Source: Marinobacter sp. (GTDB lineage Bacteria > Pseudomonadota > Gammaproteobacteria > Pseudomonadales > Oleiphilaceae). From it: 44,290 nt of DNA. The translations under genes and the position numbers were made by a program. Location of the stretch: the NCBI GenBank assembly GCA_018066865.1, contig JAGPVT010000013.1:1-44290 (forward strand), given 5' to 3'. Below the pieces are notes generated by a model that was not told where the DNA came from, made no database searches, and saw only the letters and a program-made list of their open reading frames with translations. Position 1 is the first letter of the stretch, and each line of letters begins with the position of its first letter. Below, piece by piece: positions 34,383-42,403 of this stretch.

Positions 34383-35447
34383 ATGGATGTCGCACAGAGT
34401 GGCTCAAGTTCACAACATCGTATTGCGGGGGACCGCTGGGCGTGGCAGGAAAGCCTGGAGCGCTATTTGTCCGGTGTCTCGCCGGAGAGTGATGTACGGA
34501 TCACCAACATGGAGTTGCTCTCTGGGGGCGCCATTCAGGAAAACTGGTTGTTGGATGTTCACGTAAGTGGTGGTCCCAAAGCCGGAAAGCACAGGTGGGT
34601 ATTACGGACCGACGCTCTTTCTGTAGTGGATGTAAGTCTGTCCAGAACGGACGAGTATGCCGTACTTAAAACTGTCCACGAAGTTGGCGTCGATGTGCCT
34701 ACGCCATTCTGGCTCTGCACCGATCTGGGTGTTATTGGTCGCGAGTTTTTTGTGATGCAAGCGGTTGGTGGCACTGCAGCTGGCCATCGTTTGGTCAAAG
34801 ATGATTCGCTTGTGCCTGACCGAGCCGCTCTTTGCCGTGAGCTTGGGCGTAACCTGGCGAAGCTGCACTCCATAAAGCCGCCTCAGCAGGCGCTTGGCTT
34901 CCTGCCTGCACCGGTTGCGGATCCGGCTCAGGCAACCATTGAGCAATACCTGGGATTTCTGGATGAGTTGCCCCGGGCATTTCCGGTTATTGAGTGGGGT
35001 TTGCGTTGGCTTCGCTTGAACAAGCCTGATCCGGCCGAATCTTGCCTCATTCATAGGGATTTTCGCACCGGTAACTTCATGGTGGAGCAGGGCGCAGTGT
35101 CAGGCATCCTCGACTGGGAATTCACCGCTTGGGGCGATTGGCGTGAGGACATAGGTTGGCTAACCGCAAAGTGCTGGCGGTTCGGTAAGAATGAGCATGT
35201 TGCCGGTGGTATTGGTGCTCTGAGCGATGTTATGGCTGGGTACTCGGAAGTGTGTCCCCGAGAGGTCTCGCCGGAAGAGCTACGTTACTGGCAGGTTATG
35301 GCGCACGTTCGTTGGGCCATAGTGGCAGTTCAGCAGGCCGAGCGACATCTTTCCGGGAAGCAGCATTCCCTGGAGCTTGCACTCACAGGACGTCTGGTGC
35401 CGGAGCTTGAATACAATATTTTGACATTGACGGGAGGTCGACCATGA
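34383..35447 (+). CDS. APH-fold kinase, LvaA / ACAD11 kinase-domain like
   Basis: A 354-residue aminoglycoside-phosphotransferase-fold kinase of the kind that phosphorylates the hydroxyl of 4-hydroxyacyl-CoA in levulinate catabolism (LvaA) and in the kinase domain of ACAD10/11. The catalytic loop HRDFRTGN (H224, D226, N231) and the metal-binding LDWEF (D244) are intact. The N-terminal lobe has SGGAIQENWLLDV and the WVLR strand. It is not expected to confer antibiotic resistance, given its neighbours. The ATG at 34383 is chosen because it lies downstream of the -24/-12 promoter and has AAGAGAG before it. The stop overlaps the next start (ATGA). The substrate is inferred from the neighbouring DUF6285, ACAD and SDR genes. 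Confidence 0.88.
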   Translation: MDVAQSGSSSQHRIAGDRWAWQESLERYLSGVSPESDVRITNMELLSGGAIQENWLLDVHVSGGPKAGKHRWVLRTDALSVVDVSLSRTDEYAVLKTVHEVGVDVPTPFWLCTDLGVIGREFFVMQAVGGTAAGHRLVKDDSLVPDRAALCRELGRNLAKLHSIKPPQQALGFLPAPVADPAQATIEQYLGFLDELPRAFPVIEWGLRWLRLNKPDPAESCLIHRDFRTGNFMVEQGAVSGILDWEFTAWGDWREDIGWLTAKCWRFGKNEHVAGGIGALSDVMAGYSEVCPREVSPEELRYWQVMAHVRWAIVAVQQAERHLSGKQHSLELALTGRLVPELEYNILTLTGGRP

Positions 35448-35833
35448 ATCGTCCAGATGCGCGTGAGTTGCTTGAGGCGGCCCGGGAAACTCTGATGAAC
35501 GAGGTCTTCCCGTCGGTATCGGAGCATTTACGTTACGAGGTGCGCATGATCGCCAGCGCGATGGGGATCGCGGCACGCGAGGCGAAGATGGGGGCGAATG
35601 TAAGTCAGGACGAAGTCGCAGCGTATACAGAGGTGTTGCCAGAGACTGCTGCCATTGATTCAACATCGTTGGAGAGTGCCCGGCAGGCCATGAAAGACGC
35701 TATCCGGGCGGGTTCTTTCGATGCCCCCGAGCAAAAACAGGAACAGCTGCAGGCGGTTTTGCAGAAGGTCGTTTTGAACGCGCTGGCGATCAGTAATCCC
35801 AAAGTTGTGCGTCCGCCCGAGGGGACACGCTGA
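35444..35833 (+). CDS. DUF6285-like small protein, LvaB-like
   Basis: A 129-residue, mostly helical protein with no signal peptide or membrane segment. The N-terminal pattern (LLEAARETLMNEVFPSV, then LRYEVRMIASAMGIAAREAK) is that of the small partner proteins, DUF6285 type, found directly after LvaA-like kinases. In Pseudomonas putida LvaB is required with LvaA for phosphorylation of 4-hydroxyvaleryl-CoA. The gene overlaps the kinase by four bases and shares one base with the next start (TGATG), showing tight coupling consistent with a stable complex. It has no known catalytic motif. Confidence 0.85.
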   Translation: MNRPDARELLEAARETLMNEVFPSVSEHLRYEVRMIASAMGIAAREAKMGANVSQDEVAAYTEVLPETAAIDSTSLESARQAMKDAIRAGSFDAPEQKQEQLQAVLQKVVLNALAISNPKVVRPPEGTR

Positions 35834-36555
35834 TGTCTTCAACTCCGAACCGTTACCAGGGTTTAGGCCGTCGCCGCCTGTACCTGATCCGGCACGGACA
35901 CGTTAACTATTTTGACGCGGCAGGTCATCCATTGGATCCCCGGTCAGTGCCTCTGTCTGCTGAGGGTGAAGCTCAGGTGCAGGCGGCGAGCAGCTTACTG
36001 CAAGGCGTGACATTCGACAGAGCCATCAGCTCAGACTACCCCAGAGCGATTCAGACGCTTGAGATGGTTTTGTCGGGTCGATCAGATTCTTGCGTCACGG
36101 AGTCAACCGCTGCTTTGAGAGAGATTCGGGCGGGGCGGCTCAGCCAGATGCCACCGGAATCTTACGACACGGAAGTGGCCGAAGCTTACCACTGGTCTCA
36201 ACAACCTGGGGCAGGATTTCTGAGAGGCGAGCGCTGGGATGATTTCGGCGCACGGGTTCTCGCATGGTTCCGCATTCTGCTTGCGGATCCGAATTGGCAG
36301 AACGCGGTGGTTGCCAGCCATGACGCTGTCAACCGGGTTCTGATTTCGTGGCTGATGAGTGGGGATCTGTCATCTCTGCCGTTCCTTGAGCAGGATCATG
36401 CCTGCGTCAATATTGTAGATGTAGACCGCCCAATTGCTGATGGTTCAGTCAAAGCGTACTTGCGCCTCCTTAACCACACTCCATGCAACCCCATTAAATC
36501 CGGTGAGCGCTCGACAGTGATGGAGCGAATAACTCAATCCATGTTGTCGATGTGA
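35833..36555 (+). CDS. histidine phosphatase superfamily protein
   Basis: A 240-residue phosphatase of the phosphoglycerate-mutase-like branch. It has the phospho-accepting RHG motif at 20-22 (LYLIRHGHVNYFDAAG), R71 in SDYPRAIQT, the likely proton donor E97 (LREIRAG), and the second histidine H163 (ASHDAVNRVL). All are intact, so activity is likely. It starts inside the stop codon of the DUF6285-like gene (TGATG), so it belongs to the kinase operon. The described P. putida lva operon has no such gene. It may reverse off-target phosphorylation or act on a phospho-acyl-CoA or phosphoacid intermediate; this is inference. A 51-nt gap separates it from the dehydrogenase. Confidence 0.9.
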   Translation: MSSTPNRYQGLGRRRLYLIRHGHVNYFDAAGHPLDPRSVPLSAEGEAQVQAASSLLQGVTFDRAISSDYPRAIQTLEMVLSGRSDSCVTESTAALREIRAGRLSQMPPESYDTEVAEAYHWSQQPGAGFLRGERWDDFGARVLAWFRILLADPNWQNAVVASHDAVNRVLISWLMSGDLSSLPFLEQDHACVNIVDVDRPIADGSVKAYLRLLNHTPCNPIKSGERSTVMERITQSMLSM

Positions 36556-36606
36556 CAACGAATCATGTTCACGGTGCTCAGTTTTAATTAATCCAATGAT
36601 TGGGAA

Positions 36607-37791
36607 ATGACTATGAATTTTGAACTAAGTGATGAGCTCGAGGCGCTGCAAGCGAAAGTGCGCAGCTTTATCCGGGATGAAGTGATGCCGCTAGAGTCCG
36701 ATCCGCGCCAGACGGCCCACGGCCCCACCGAAGAACTTCGAAATGAGTTGGTAGCCCTTGCTCGCAAAAACGAACTGCTTACTCTGCATGCTTCGCGTGA
36801 AATGGGCGGTGCTGGGCTGTCTCATGCTGCGAAAGCTGTGATCTTTGAGGAAGCTGGGTATTCACCGCTGGGGCCCACAGCGCTGAACATTCATGCGCCG
36901 GATGAGGGGAATGTCCACCTGATGGATGTGGTGGCTTCGGAGGCCCAGAAAGAACGCTGGCTACGACCTTTGGTAGAAGGGAAAACACGCTCTTGCTTTG
37001 CGATGACTGAACCTTCTCCTGGTGCAGGATCGGACCCATCGATGCTCTCCACAACGGCTGTTCGCGACGGTGATGACTATATTATCAATGGTACAAAGTG
37101 GTTTATAACCGGTGCAGAGGGTGCCGCTTTTGCGATCATCATGACGCGAACTGACGATGGAAACGCCACCATGTTTCTGACAGATACTGACAGGCCCGGT
37201 TTTATCGTTGACCGTATGATGGATGTTATGGACTCGTGCTTCACCGGCGGCCATGGCGTCGTACGCTTCGAGAATCTCAGAGTGCCAGCCACCGATATAC
37301 TTGGCGAAATTGGCAAAGGGTTTCGGTACGCGCAAGTTCGTCTGGCTCCGGCAAGGCTGACCCATTGTATGCGTTGGCTGGGAGCAGCTCAGCGGGCCCA
37401 TGATGAAGCCTGTCGATATGCGAGTACACGCGAATCTTTCGGAAAGCGCCTGGGTGAGCATCAGGGCGTGGGCTTCATGCTGGCCGATAACGAGATGGAT
37501 ATGTTGACTACGCGGCTGGCTATAATGCACTGCGCATGGGTGCTGGACAAAGGTGAACGCGGAAATACCGAGTCCAGTATGGCCAAAGTGATCAGTTCCG
37601 AAGGTATTTGGCGAGTGATTGACCGGAGTGTTCAGGTTCTTGGTGGGCAAGGCGTGTCAGGGGAAAATATCGTAGAAAAAATCTTTAAGGATGCCCGAGG
37701 CTTCCGTATCTATGATGGCCCGAACGAGGTCCACCGAATGAGTCTTGCAAGGAAAATTCTTGCTCGCAATACCGACAAATCAAAAGGTTAA
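36607..37791 (+). CDS. acyl-CoA dehydrogenase, ACAD10/11 (LvaC) type
   Basis: A 394-residue FAD-containing protein of the ACAD10/11 branch. The segment LAPARLTHCMRWLG (246-259) matches the R-x-x-HCMR signature of that branch, and the C-terminus has IYDGPNEVHRMSLARKIL in place of YEGT. The FAD motif FAMTEPSPGAGSDPS (131-145) is present. In the lva pathway and in ACAD11 these enzymes convert a 4-phosphoacyl-CoA to the 3-hydroxyacyl-CoA by phosphate elimination and rehydration. The upstream kinase makes that role likely. A second ATG two codons in (36613) has a slightly better-spaced GGGA. The SDR starts 2 nt after its stop. Confidence 0.9.
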   Translation: MTMNFELSDELEALQAKVRSFIRDEVMPLESDPRQTAHGPTEELRNELVALARKNELLTLHASREMGGAGLSHAAKAVIFEEAGYSPLGPTALNIHAPDEGNVHLMDVVASEAQKERWLRPLVEGKTRSCFAMTEPSPGAGSDPSMLSTTAVRDGDDYIINGTKWFITGAEGAAFAIIMTRTDDGNATMFLTDTDRPGFIVDRMMDVMDSCFTGGHGVVRFENLRVPATDILGEIGKGFRYAQVRLAPARLTHCMRWLGAAQRAHDEACRYASTRESFGKRLGEHQGVGFMLADNEMDMLTTRLAIMHCAWVLDKGERGNTESSMAKVISSEGIWRVIDRSVQVLGGQGVSGENIVEKIFKDARGFRIYDGPNEVHRMSLARKILARNTDKSKG

Positions 37792-37793
37792 TC

Positions 37794-38567
37794 ATGGCGG
37801 ATAGTCATCATCTTTTCAGTCTGGCCGGTAAGCGTGTACTGGTCACAGGGGCGTCAAGCGGGCTTGGGCGTCACTTTGCCAAAACACTGGCCAAAGCGGG
37901 CGCTCAGGTTGTTGTGGGCGCGCGTCGGGTTGACCGCCTTCAGGAGTTGGTCGCGGATATCCAGAGTGAGGGTGGCACTGCGTTGGCATTGCCCCTGGAT
38001 GTTACCTCACGAGAGTCTGTTGTTGCCTGTCTTGACGAGCTCTGCAGCCTGTATGGCGGGATTGATATCGTTGTGAACAACGCCGGCGTCAGCGATACCA
38101 AGGCAGCACTGGATTATACCGACGAAGATTGGGACGCCATCGTGCAGACCAATCTCAAGGGCGCGTGGATCGTAGCTCAGGAAAGCGCTCGTAGAATGGC
38201 TCAGAATGGCGGTGGCAGTATTGTTAATGTTACCTCCATTCTGGCGACTCGGCTGGCGGGTGGTGTCGGACCCTACTGCGCGGCCAAGGCTGGCCTGGCT
38301 CACCTGACTCGTTCTATGGCGTTGGAGCTGGCGCGACATGGTGTTCGAGTCAACTCATTGGCGCCTGGCTATGTAATGACTGAAATCAATCAGGATTTTC
38401 TGGAAAGTGACGCGGGGGAACGACTTAAAAAGCGTATTCCGGCGCGGAAGTTCTGTCAGGTCCAGGATCTGGATGGTGCGCTCCTGCTTCTTGCTTCTGA
38501 TGCAGGAAGAGCCATGACGGGTTCTGAAATAGTGGTTGATAACGGTCACGCCTGCTCGGGCTTATAA
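37794..38567 (+). CDS. short-chain dehydrogenase/reductase, LvaD-like
   Basis: A 257-residue classical SDR. The coenzyme motif TGASSGLG is at 18-25, the structural NNAG at 95-98, and the catalytic tetrad is N120, S148, Y161 and K165 (YCAAK). The arginine pair after strand 2 (GARRVDR) suggests NADP(H) preference. The length and the C-terminal DNGHACSGL are normal. AAAAGG precedes the ATG, and the gene begins 2 nt after the dehydrogenase stop. In the lva pathway the corresponding enzyme (LvaD) reduces levulinyl-CoA to 4-hydroxyvaleryl-CoA. The analogous 4-ketoacyl-CoA reduction is inferred here. No terminator is obvious downstream. Confidence 0.92.
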   Translation: MADSHHLFSLAGKRVLVTGASSGLGRHFAKTLAKAGAQVVVGARRVDRLQELVADIQSEGGTALALPLDVTSRESVVACLDELCSLYGGIDIVVNNAGVSDTKAALDYTDEDWDAIVQTNLKGAWIVAQESARRMAQNGGGSIVNVTSILATRLAGGVGPYCAAKAGLAHLTRSMALELARHGVRVNSLAPGYVMTEINQDFLESDAGERLKKRIPARKFCQVQDLDGALLLLASDAGRAMTGSEIVVDNGHACSGL

Positions 38568-39249
38568 GACCCTTCGGAGCCCGCACGTTTGGGTGGGTTC
38601 TGAACATTTTTCGGTTTGGGATTTCCTGAATTGGTGGCTGGCTATTGGTTCTGTCAAACAGAAAAGTAACACTATAGCTGAGTTTGGTCTGGCTCAAAGT
38701 TTGCCCGTTTCAGGGCGCGCTACGATCTTACCCACGGCACACACCTTCCCCGGCTATTGGAGCGCTAAAGGCATAATTTTTTGAATGCCCGACCATGTCT
38801 TGCTAAATCACATCCCATATGTAGAGAATTTTTCGGCCACCAAATGGACGAATGTAGTGAATGCCTTCGAGTAAAACCGAGTCCTTAAGACGTTCACGAA
38901 TGGTGCGGGCGTCATACTTGATGCGTTCGGCAAGCTCTTGGGTGGTTACAGCAGAATGAAGCCAACCCTTAACGGTGGAATGTTAGACGTCATAGAGCCT
39001 CTTTAATGGAAGTAGCGTTGCGAAAATATGTATGAGCACACACACATGCTCGGTTTTGTTTCCAGTGCTGTAGCCCTTGATGAGAATATCGCCTGCCCCA
39101 CAAGAGGTCGAGTCGGTTGTCTGAATCACGCCGGACTGAATACCAATAATAAATTGATTCGTGTCAAGATGAGTGCAACTGACTTATATGTATATTGAAT
39201 GATTGTTAAATAGATAATTATAAAAATGATGCAGGAAGCATGAATAGTA
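38568..39249. other. gene-poor stretch after the SDR gene
   Basis: These 682 bases hold no intact recognisable gene. A broken minus-strand DNA-binding-protein gene lies at 38803-38993. Upstream of it on the minus strand an open frame of about 60 codons (roughly 39180 to 38985) has no start I trust and no family I recognise. The part next to 39249 is AT-rich and probably contains the promoter of the PilJ-like GGDEF-EAL gene. Confidence 0.6.
38803..38993 (-). pseudogene. frameshifted small helix-turn-helix / excisionase-like gene
   Basis: From the ATG at 38993, with AGAGG four bases before it, the frame reads MTSNIPPL and stops after 15 codons. A one-base shift joins it to a longer frame containing VTTQELAERIKYDARTIRERL, then LLEGIHYIRPFGGRK and ILYIWDVI, ending at the TAG at 38803-38805. 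The second part looks like a small helix-turn-helix protein of the kind that accompanies site-specific integrases. No integrase remains nearby. A frameshift is the simplest reading; a shorter gene with an unrecognised start is possible. Confidence 0.5.
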
Positions 39250-42138
39250 ATGAATCGTGAGCACCTAAGCGGTCGACAAGAACTCATTTCCTCACCTCTT
39301 AAGCAGCGGAAACAAGGCGCTTTACGATTGACGTTGGGTCGTAAGCTAGCGTTGGTGACGCTTGCTTTCCTGGTTCTGTGGAGTGCGCATACAGGGGTTG
39401 GCCATTTTGGCAGAACCCAGGCCGCTTCCTTTAGCGGGTTGGTGAACGAAGCCGGGAAATTGCGAATCCATAGTCAACGTATCGCTTTGCTATCGATCGT
39501 CTGTGGTAGTTACGACTCCCGGGAAAGTGCTGCAATTGCTTTGTGTCTTGATGCTATAAAACGGAGCATCGACAACTATGAATCAAGTCTTCAAATAGTG
39601 GCGAATGCTCCTTTCAAATTATTGTTCAAGAGTGACCGGCAGCAAATTAATGCTTATGTCGCAGAGCTGCAGGCCGATTGGATTGAGTATCGAACCGCCG
39701 CAGAGCTTGTCCTGGAGCCGATGACCGAGGGGGTGCTTTCTGATCAAAGTCAGTACTTTGAGGCAAACAACGAGCGACTGCTGGCCCGGGCCGAAGCCCT
39801 GACTGAATTACTGGTTGCAAGCCAGCGTCGAGTTCAGGCTGCGCAAGACAAGGTATTGAATGCACTGCAGTTCTCAGGACTTCTTCTATTAATTGTGCTT
39901 GCTTTGATAGGTTATCGGCAGGGAGTGCGGCCTTTGCGTGAACTGGCACTGCTGGCACGGCGGGCTGAACAGGGTAATTATGGATGGCGTCTTGATTATC
40001 AGGCGAGCGATGAGGTGGGCGAACTGGTTGAGGCCTTCAATAAAAGCAACCTTCGAACCCAGCACCTTCTTGATCAGCTCCGGGAGGAGGCGGAAATTGC
40101 GCGGTGTGCTGAAATAGAGACAGATAGTATTTTGGAGTCTGCTGCTGACGGCATCATCATTAGTACAAACGATGGCTGCATCGTTCGAATCAACCGGGAA
40201 GCCGAGAGAATTTTCGGTTATCCCCGGGAAGATCTGGTGGGGCGCAGTGTGAATGAGCTGGTTCCCGTGCGCCATCGAAAGGCGCACGGGACATATCACA
40301 GTCGTTATCTCAGGAAGGCAAAAGCTCGGACGATGGGCGGTACGATTGCGGCAGTGCGCAGAGATGGCAATGAGGTCTCGGTCGAAATTAGCCTAAGCCC
40401 GGTACAGGATGGCAGCCAGCAACGAATGATCGCAGTAGTTCGGGACGCAACCCAGCGCCTGAAGATTGAAGCAGACCGACAGCGTTTGCTTTCGATCATG
40501 GATGCTACGCCAGATGTCACCGCCATGTTTACGGTGGATCGCAAGCTGATATACCTCAATCCGGCTGGACTCAGACTACTGAGAGGAGTGTCCATTGAGG
40601 AGGTAGCAAATCAAAGGTTCGATGATCTGCTAACTGCGGAATCACTGCGACTGATGTGTGAACAAGCTATGCCCAAGGCCCTGTCAGATGGCCTATGGAG
40701 TGGGGAGCTGAAGCTGTGGAGTGAGTCCGTAGGTGAAATCCCGGTTTTGCTGCTACTGATTGCGCACACCAACGACAAGGGGAAAGAAAGGCACCTGTCG
40801 GCAATCGCGAGAAATATCAGTGAGCGGAAACGATTTGAAGCTGAATTGCTACAACGGGCAACCCATGATCAATTGACCGGCCTAGCCAATCGCGTGCTAT
40901 TTGAGGATCGCCTTAAGCAAGCCATCTATCAGGCGCAACGGAATGATCTGATGGTAGCTGTTGTGTTCATCGACCTGGATAACTTCAAGTTGATTAACGA
41001 TACGATGGGGCATGCAATTGGTGACATGCTGCTGCGTGAGATAGGGCGGCGCCTGGAGGCGCATCTGCGCAAGCATGATACGAAGGCGCGTCTGGGGGGT
41101 GACGAGTTCGCCGTTATCCTGGACCGCTTGTCCAGACCGGAAGACGCCATTCCAATTGTGCAAAATCTTGGAGAGGCGCTGCGCCAGCCGATCCGTTTGA
41201 GGGGGCGAGAGCTCACTGTAACCACCAGTATGGGAGTCAGTGTCTATCCGGCAGATGGCAGCAATACTGAAACTTTGCTAATGCATGCTGATACAGCCAT
41301 GTATCAGGCAAAATCTGCAGGACGAAACAGGCACTGTCTCTTTGTACCCGCGATGAATCTGCAGGTGTCAGAGCGGCTGAATATAGAAAATGATTTGCGG
41401 CACGCTCTGGCCCACGATGAGTTGAGGCTGCACTACCAGCCGGTGATTGACGCAAAGACCAAAGTGGTTGTTGGTTCTGAGGCGCTGCTGCGATGGCAGC
41501 ACCCCAGGCATGGTTTCATGCAGCCGGATCGGTTTATTCCCATAGCAGAGGAAAGTGATCTCATTATCGAGATCGGGCAGTGGGTGTTAGAGCAGGCTTG
41601 CCTGCAAGCGCGAAAATGGCAGGATTCCGGACTAATGCCTGGTTTTGTTGCTGTTAATGTCTCGGCGCGCCAGTTGCGGGAGCCAGCGTTGACCCAAACT
41701 GTCCAGAAGGCGTTGGAGCTTAGCGGCCTTGCGCCATATTTGCTTGAGCTGGAGCTGACCGAGGGGAGTGTTTTGCAGGGAACGGTTATTGCTCGTCAGA
41801 TACTTGATGAAATTCAGGGGCTAGGAGTGAGGTTGGTTGCCGATGATTTTGGGACAGGGTATTCCAGCCTAAGCTTTCTAAAGCTCTTCAGATTTGACAA
41901 GGTCAAAATTGATCGAGAGTTTGTGCGCGATATGCTCACTGATAAGGGTGATGCGGCCATTGTCAGAGCAACGATAGCCATGGCGCATGCTTTTGGTGCC
42001 ACGGCTGTCGGCGAAGGTGTGGAAACCGCGGCCCAGGCAGATGCTTTGCGTCACTGCGGTTGCGACCAATTGCAGGGTTATCTGTTCGGGAAGCCTATGG
42101 ATGCATTCAGGCTGCAAGAATTTATGCAATCGCGGTAG
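39250..42138 (+). CDS. PilJ-like sensor, PAS-PAS-GGDEF-EAL c-di-GMP protein
   Basis: A 962-residue inner-membrane protein. It has a membrane helix (about 32-50), a periplasmic PilJ/type-IV-pilus-MCP-like sensor (about 55-200, with LVNEAGKLRIHSQRIAL), a second helix (about 205-222), HAMP (about 222-275), two PAS domains (about 290-400 and 410-530), GGDEF and EAL. The GGDEF motif is at 616-620 with an intact RxxD inhibitory site (RKHD, 607-610). The EAL motif is at 744-746 with DDFGTG and GEGVET intact. Both c-di-GMP synthesis and breakdown are therefore possible. Position 39250 is the first in-frame ATG after an AT-rich leader, and its ribosome site is weak. It is followed 265 nt later by a chemotaxis receptor on the same strand. 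Confidence 0.92.
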   Translation: MNREHLSGRQELISSPLKQRKQGALRLTLGRKLALVTLAFLVLWSAHTGVGHFGRTQAASFSGLVNEAGKLRIHSQRIALLSIVCGSYDSRESAAIALCLDAIKRSIDNYESSLQIVANAPFKLLFKSDRQQINAYVAELQADWIEYRTAAELVLEPMTEGVLSDQSQYFEANNERLLARAEALTELLVASQRRVQAAQDKVLNALQFSGLLLLIVLALIGYRQGVRPLRELALLARRAEQGNYGWRLDYQASDEVGELVEAFNKSNLRTQHLLDQLREEAEIARCAEIETDSILESAADGIIISTNDGCIVRINREAERIFGYPREDLVGRSVNELVPVRHRKAHGTYHSRYLRKAKARTMGGTIAAVRRDGNEVSVEISLSPVQDGSQQRMIAVVRDATQRLKIEADRQRLLSIMDATPDVTAMFTVDRKLIYLNPAGLRLLRGVSIEEVANQRFDDLLTAESLRLMCEQAMPKALSDGLWSGELKLWSESVGEIPVLLLLIAHTNDKGKERHLSAIARNISERKRFEAELLQRATHDQLTGLANRVLFEDRLKQAIYQAQRNDLMVAVVFIDLDNFKLINDTMGHAIGDMLLREIGRRLEAHLRKHDTKARLGGDEFAVILDRLSRPEDAIPIVQNLGEALRQPIRLRGRELTVTTSMGVSVYPADGSNTETLLMHADTAMYQAKSAGRNRHCLFVPAMNLQVSERLNIENDLRHALAHDELRLHYQPVIDAKTKVVVGSEALLRWQHPRHGFMQPDRFIPIAEESDLIIEIGQWVLEQACLQARKWQDSGLMPGFVAVNVSARQLREPALTQTVQKALELSGLAPYLLELELTEGSVLQGTVIARQILDEIQGLGVRLVADDFGTGYSSLSFLKLFRFDKVKIDREFVRDMLTDKGDAAIVRATIAMAHAFGATAVGEGVETAAQADALRHCGCDQLQGYLFGKPMDAFRLQEFMQSR

Positions 42139-42403
42139 CTTAAATGAACGACCTTACTCAGCCCATCAAGTACTTCGCTTAGGGCAGCAATATCACCACC
42201 TGAACTGGTGCCCGGAGCTAATGAACTGCTACATGGACAGAAAGACGGGAGATATTTAAAATAATCTAAAGCACAGGTCCAAATATAAATATATAACTAA
42301 TAAAATATGTTTAGGCAGAGAATGTAAGAAAGTCTGGATAATGTTAGTGGTCTTCCCAAGTAATCCTGAATATACAACAAAAATATAATAGGACCTGCAC
42401 GCT

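Noticed and set aside
34383..35447. Aminoglycoside resistance phosphotransferase
   Set aside because: The fold is shared, but the neighbours (DUF6285, ACAD10/11-type dehydrogenase, SDR, CoA ligase) point to acyl-CoA metabolism.
38536..38784. An 82-codon plus-strand open frame overlapping the SDR end
   Set aside because: It starts within the SDR gene in another frame, has no ribosome site and no recognisable domain.
42139..42403. Possible gene fragment between the GGDEF-EAL and chemotaxis genes
   Set aside because: Short frames only, interrupted by stops, with an AT-rich second half better explained as a promoter and leader region.
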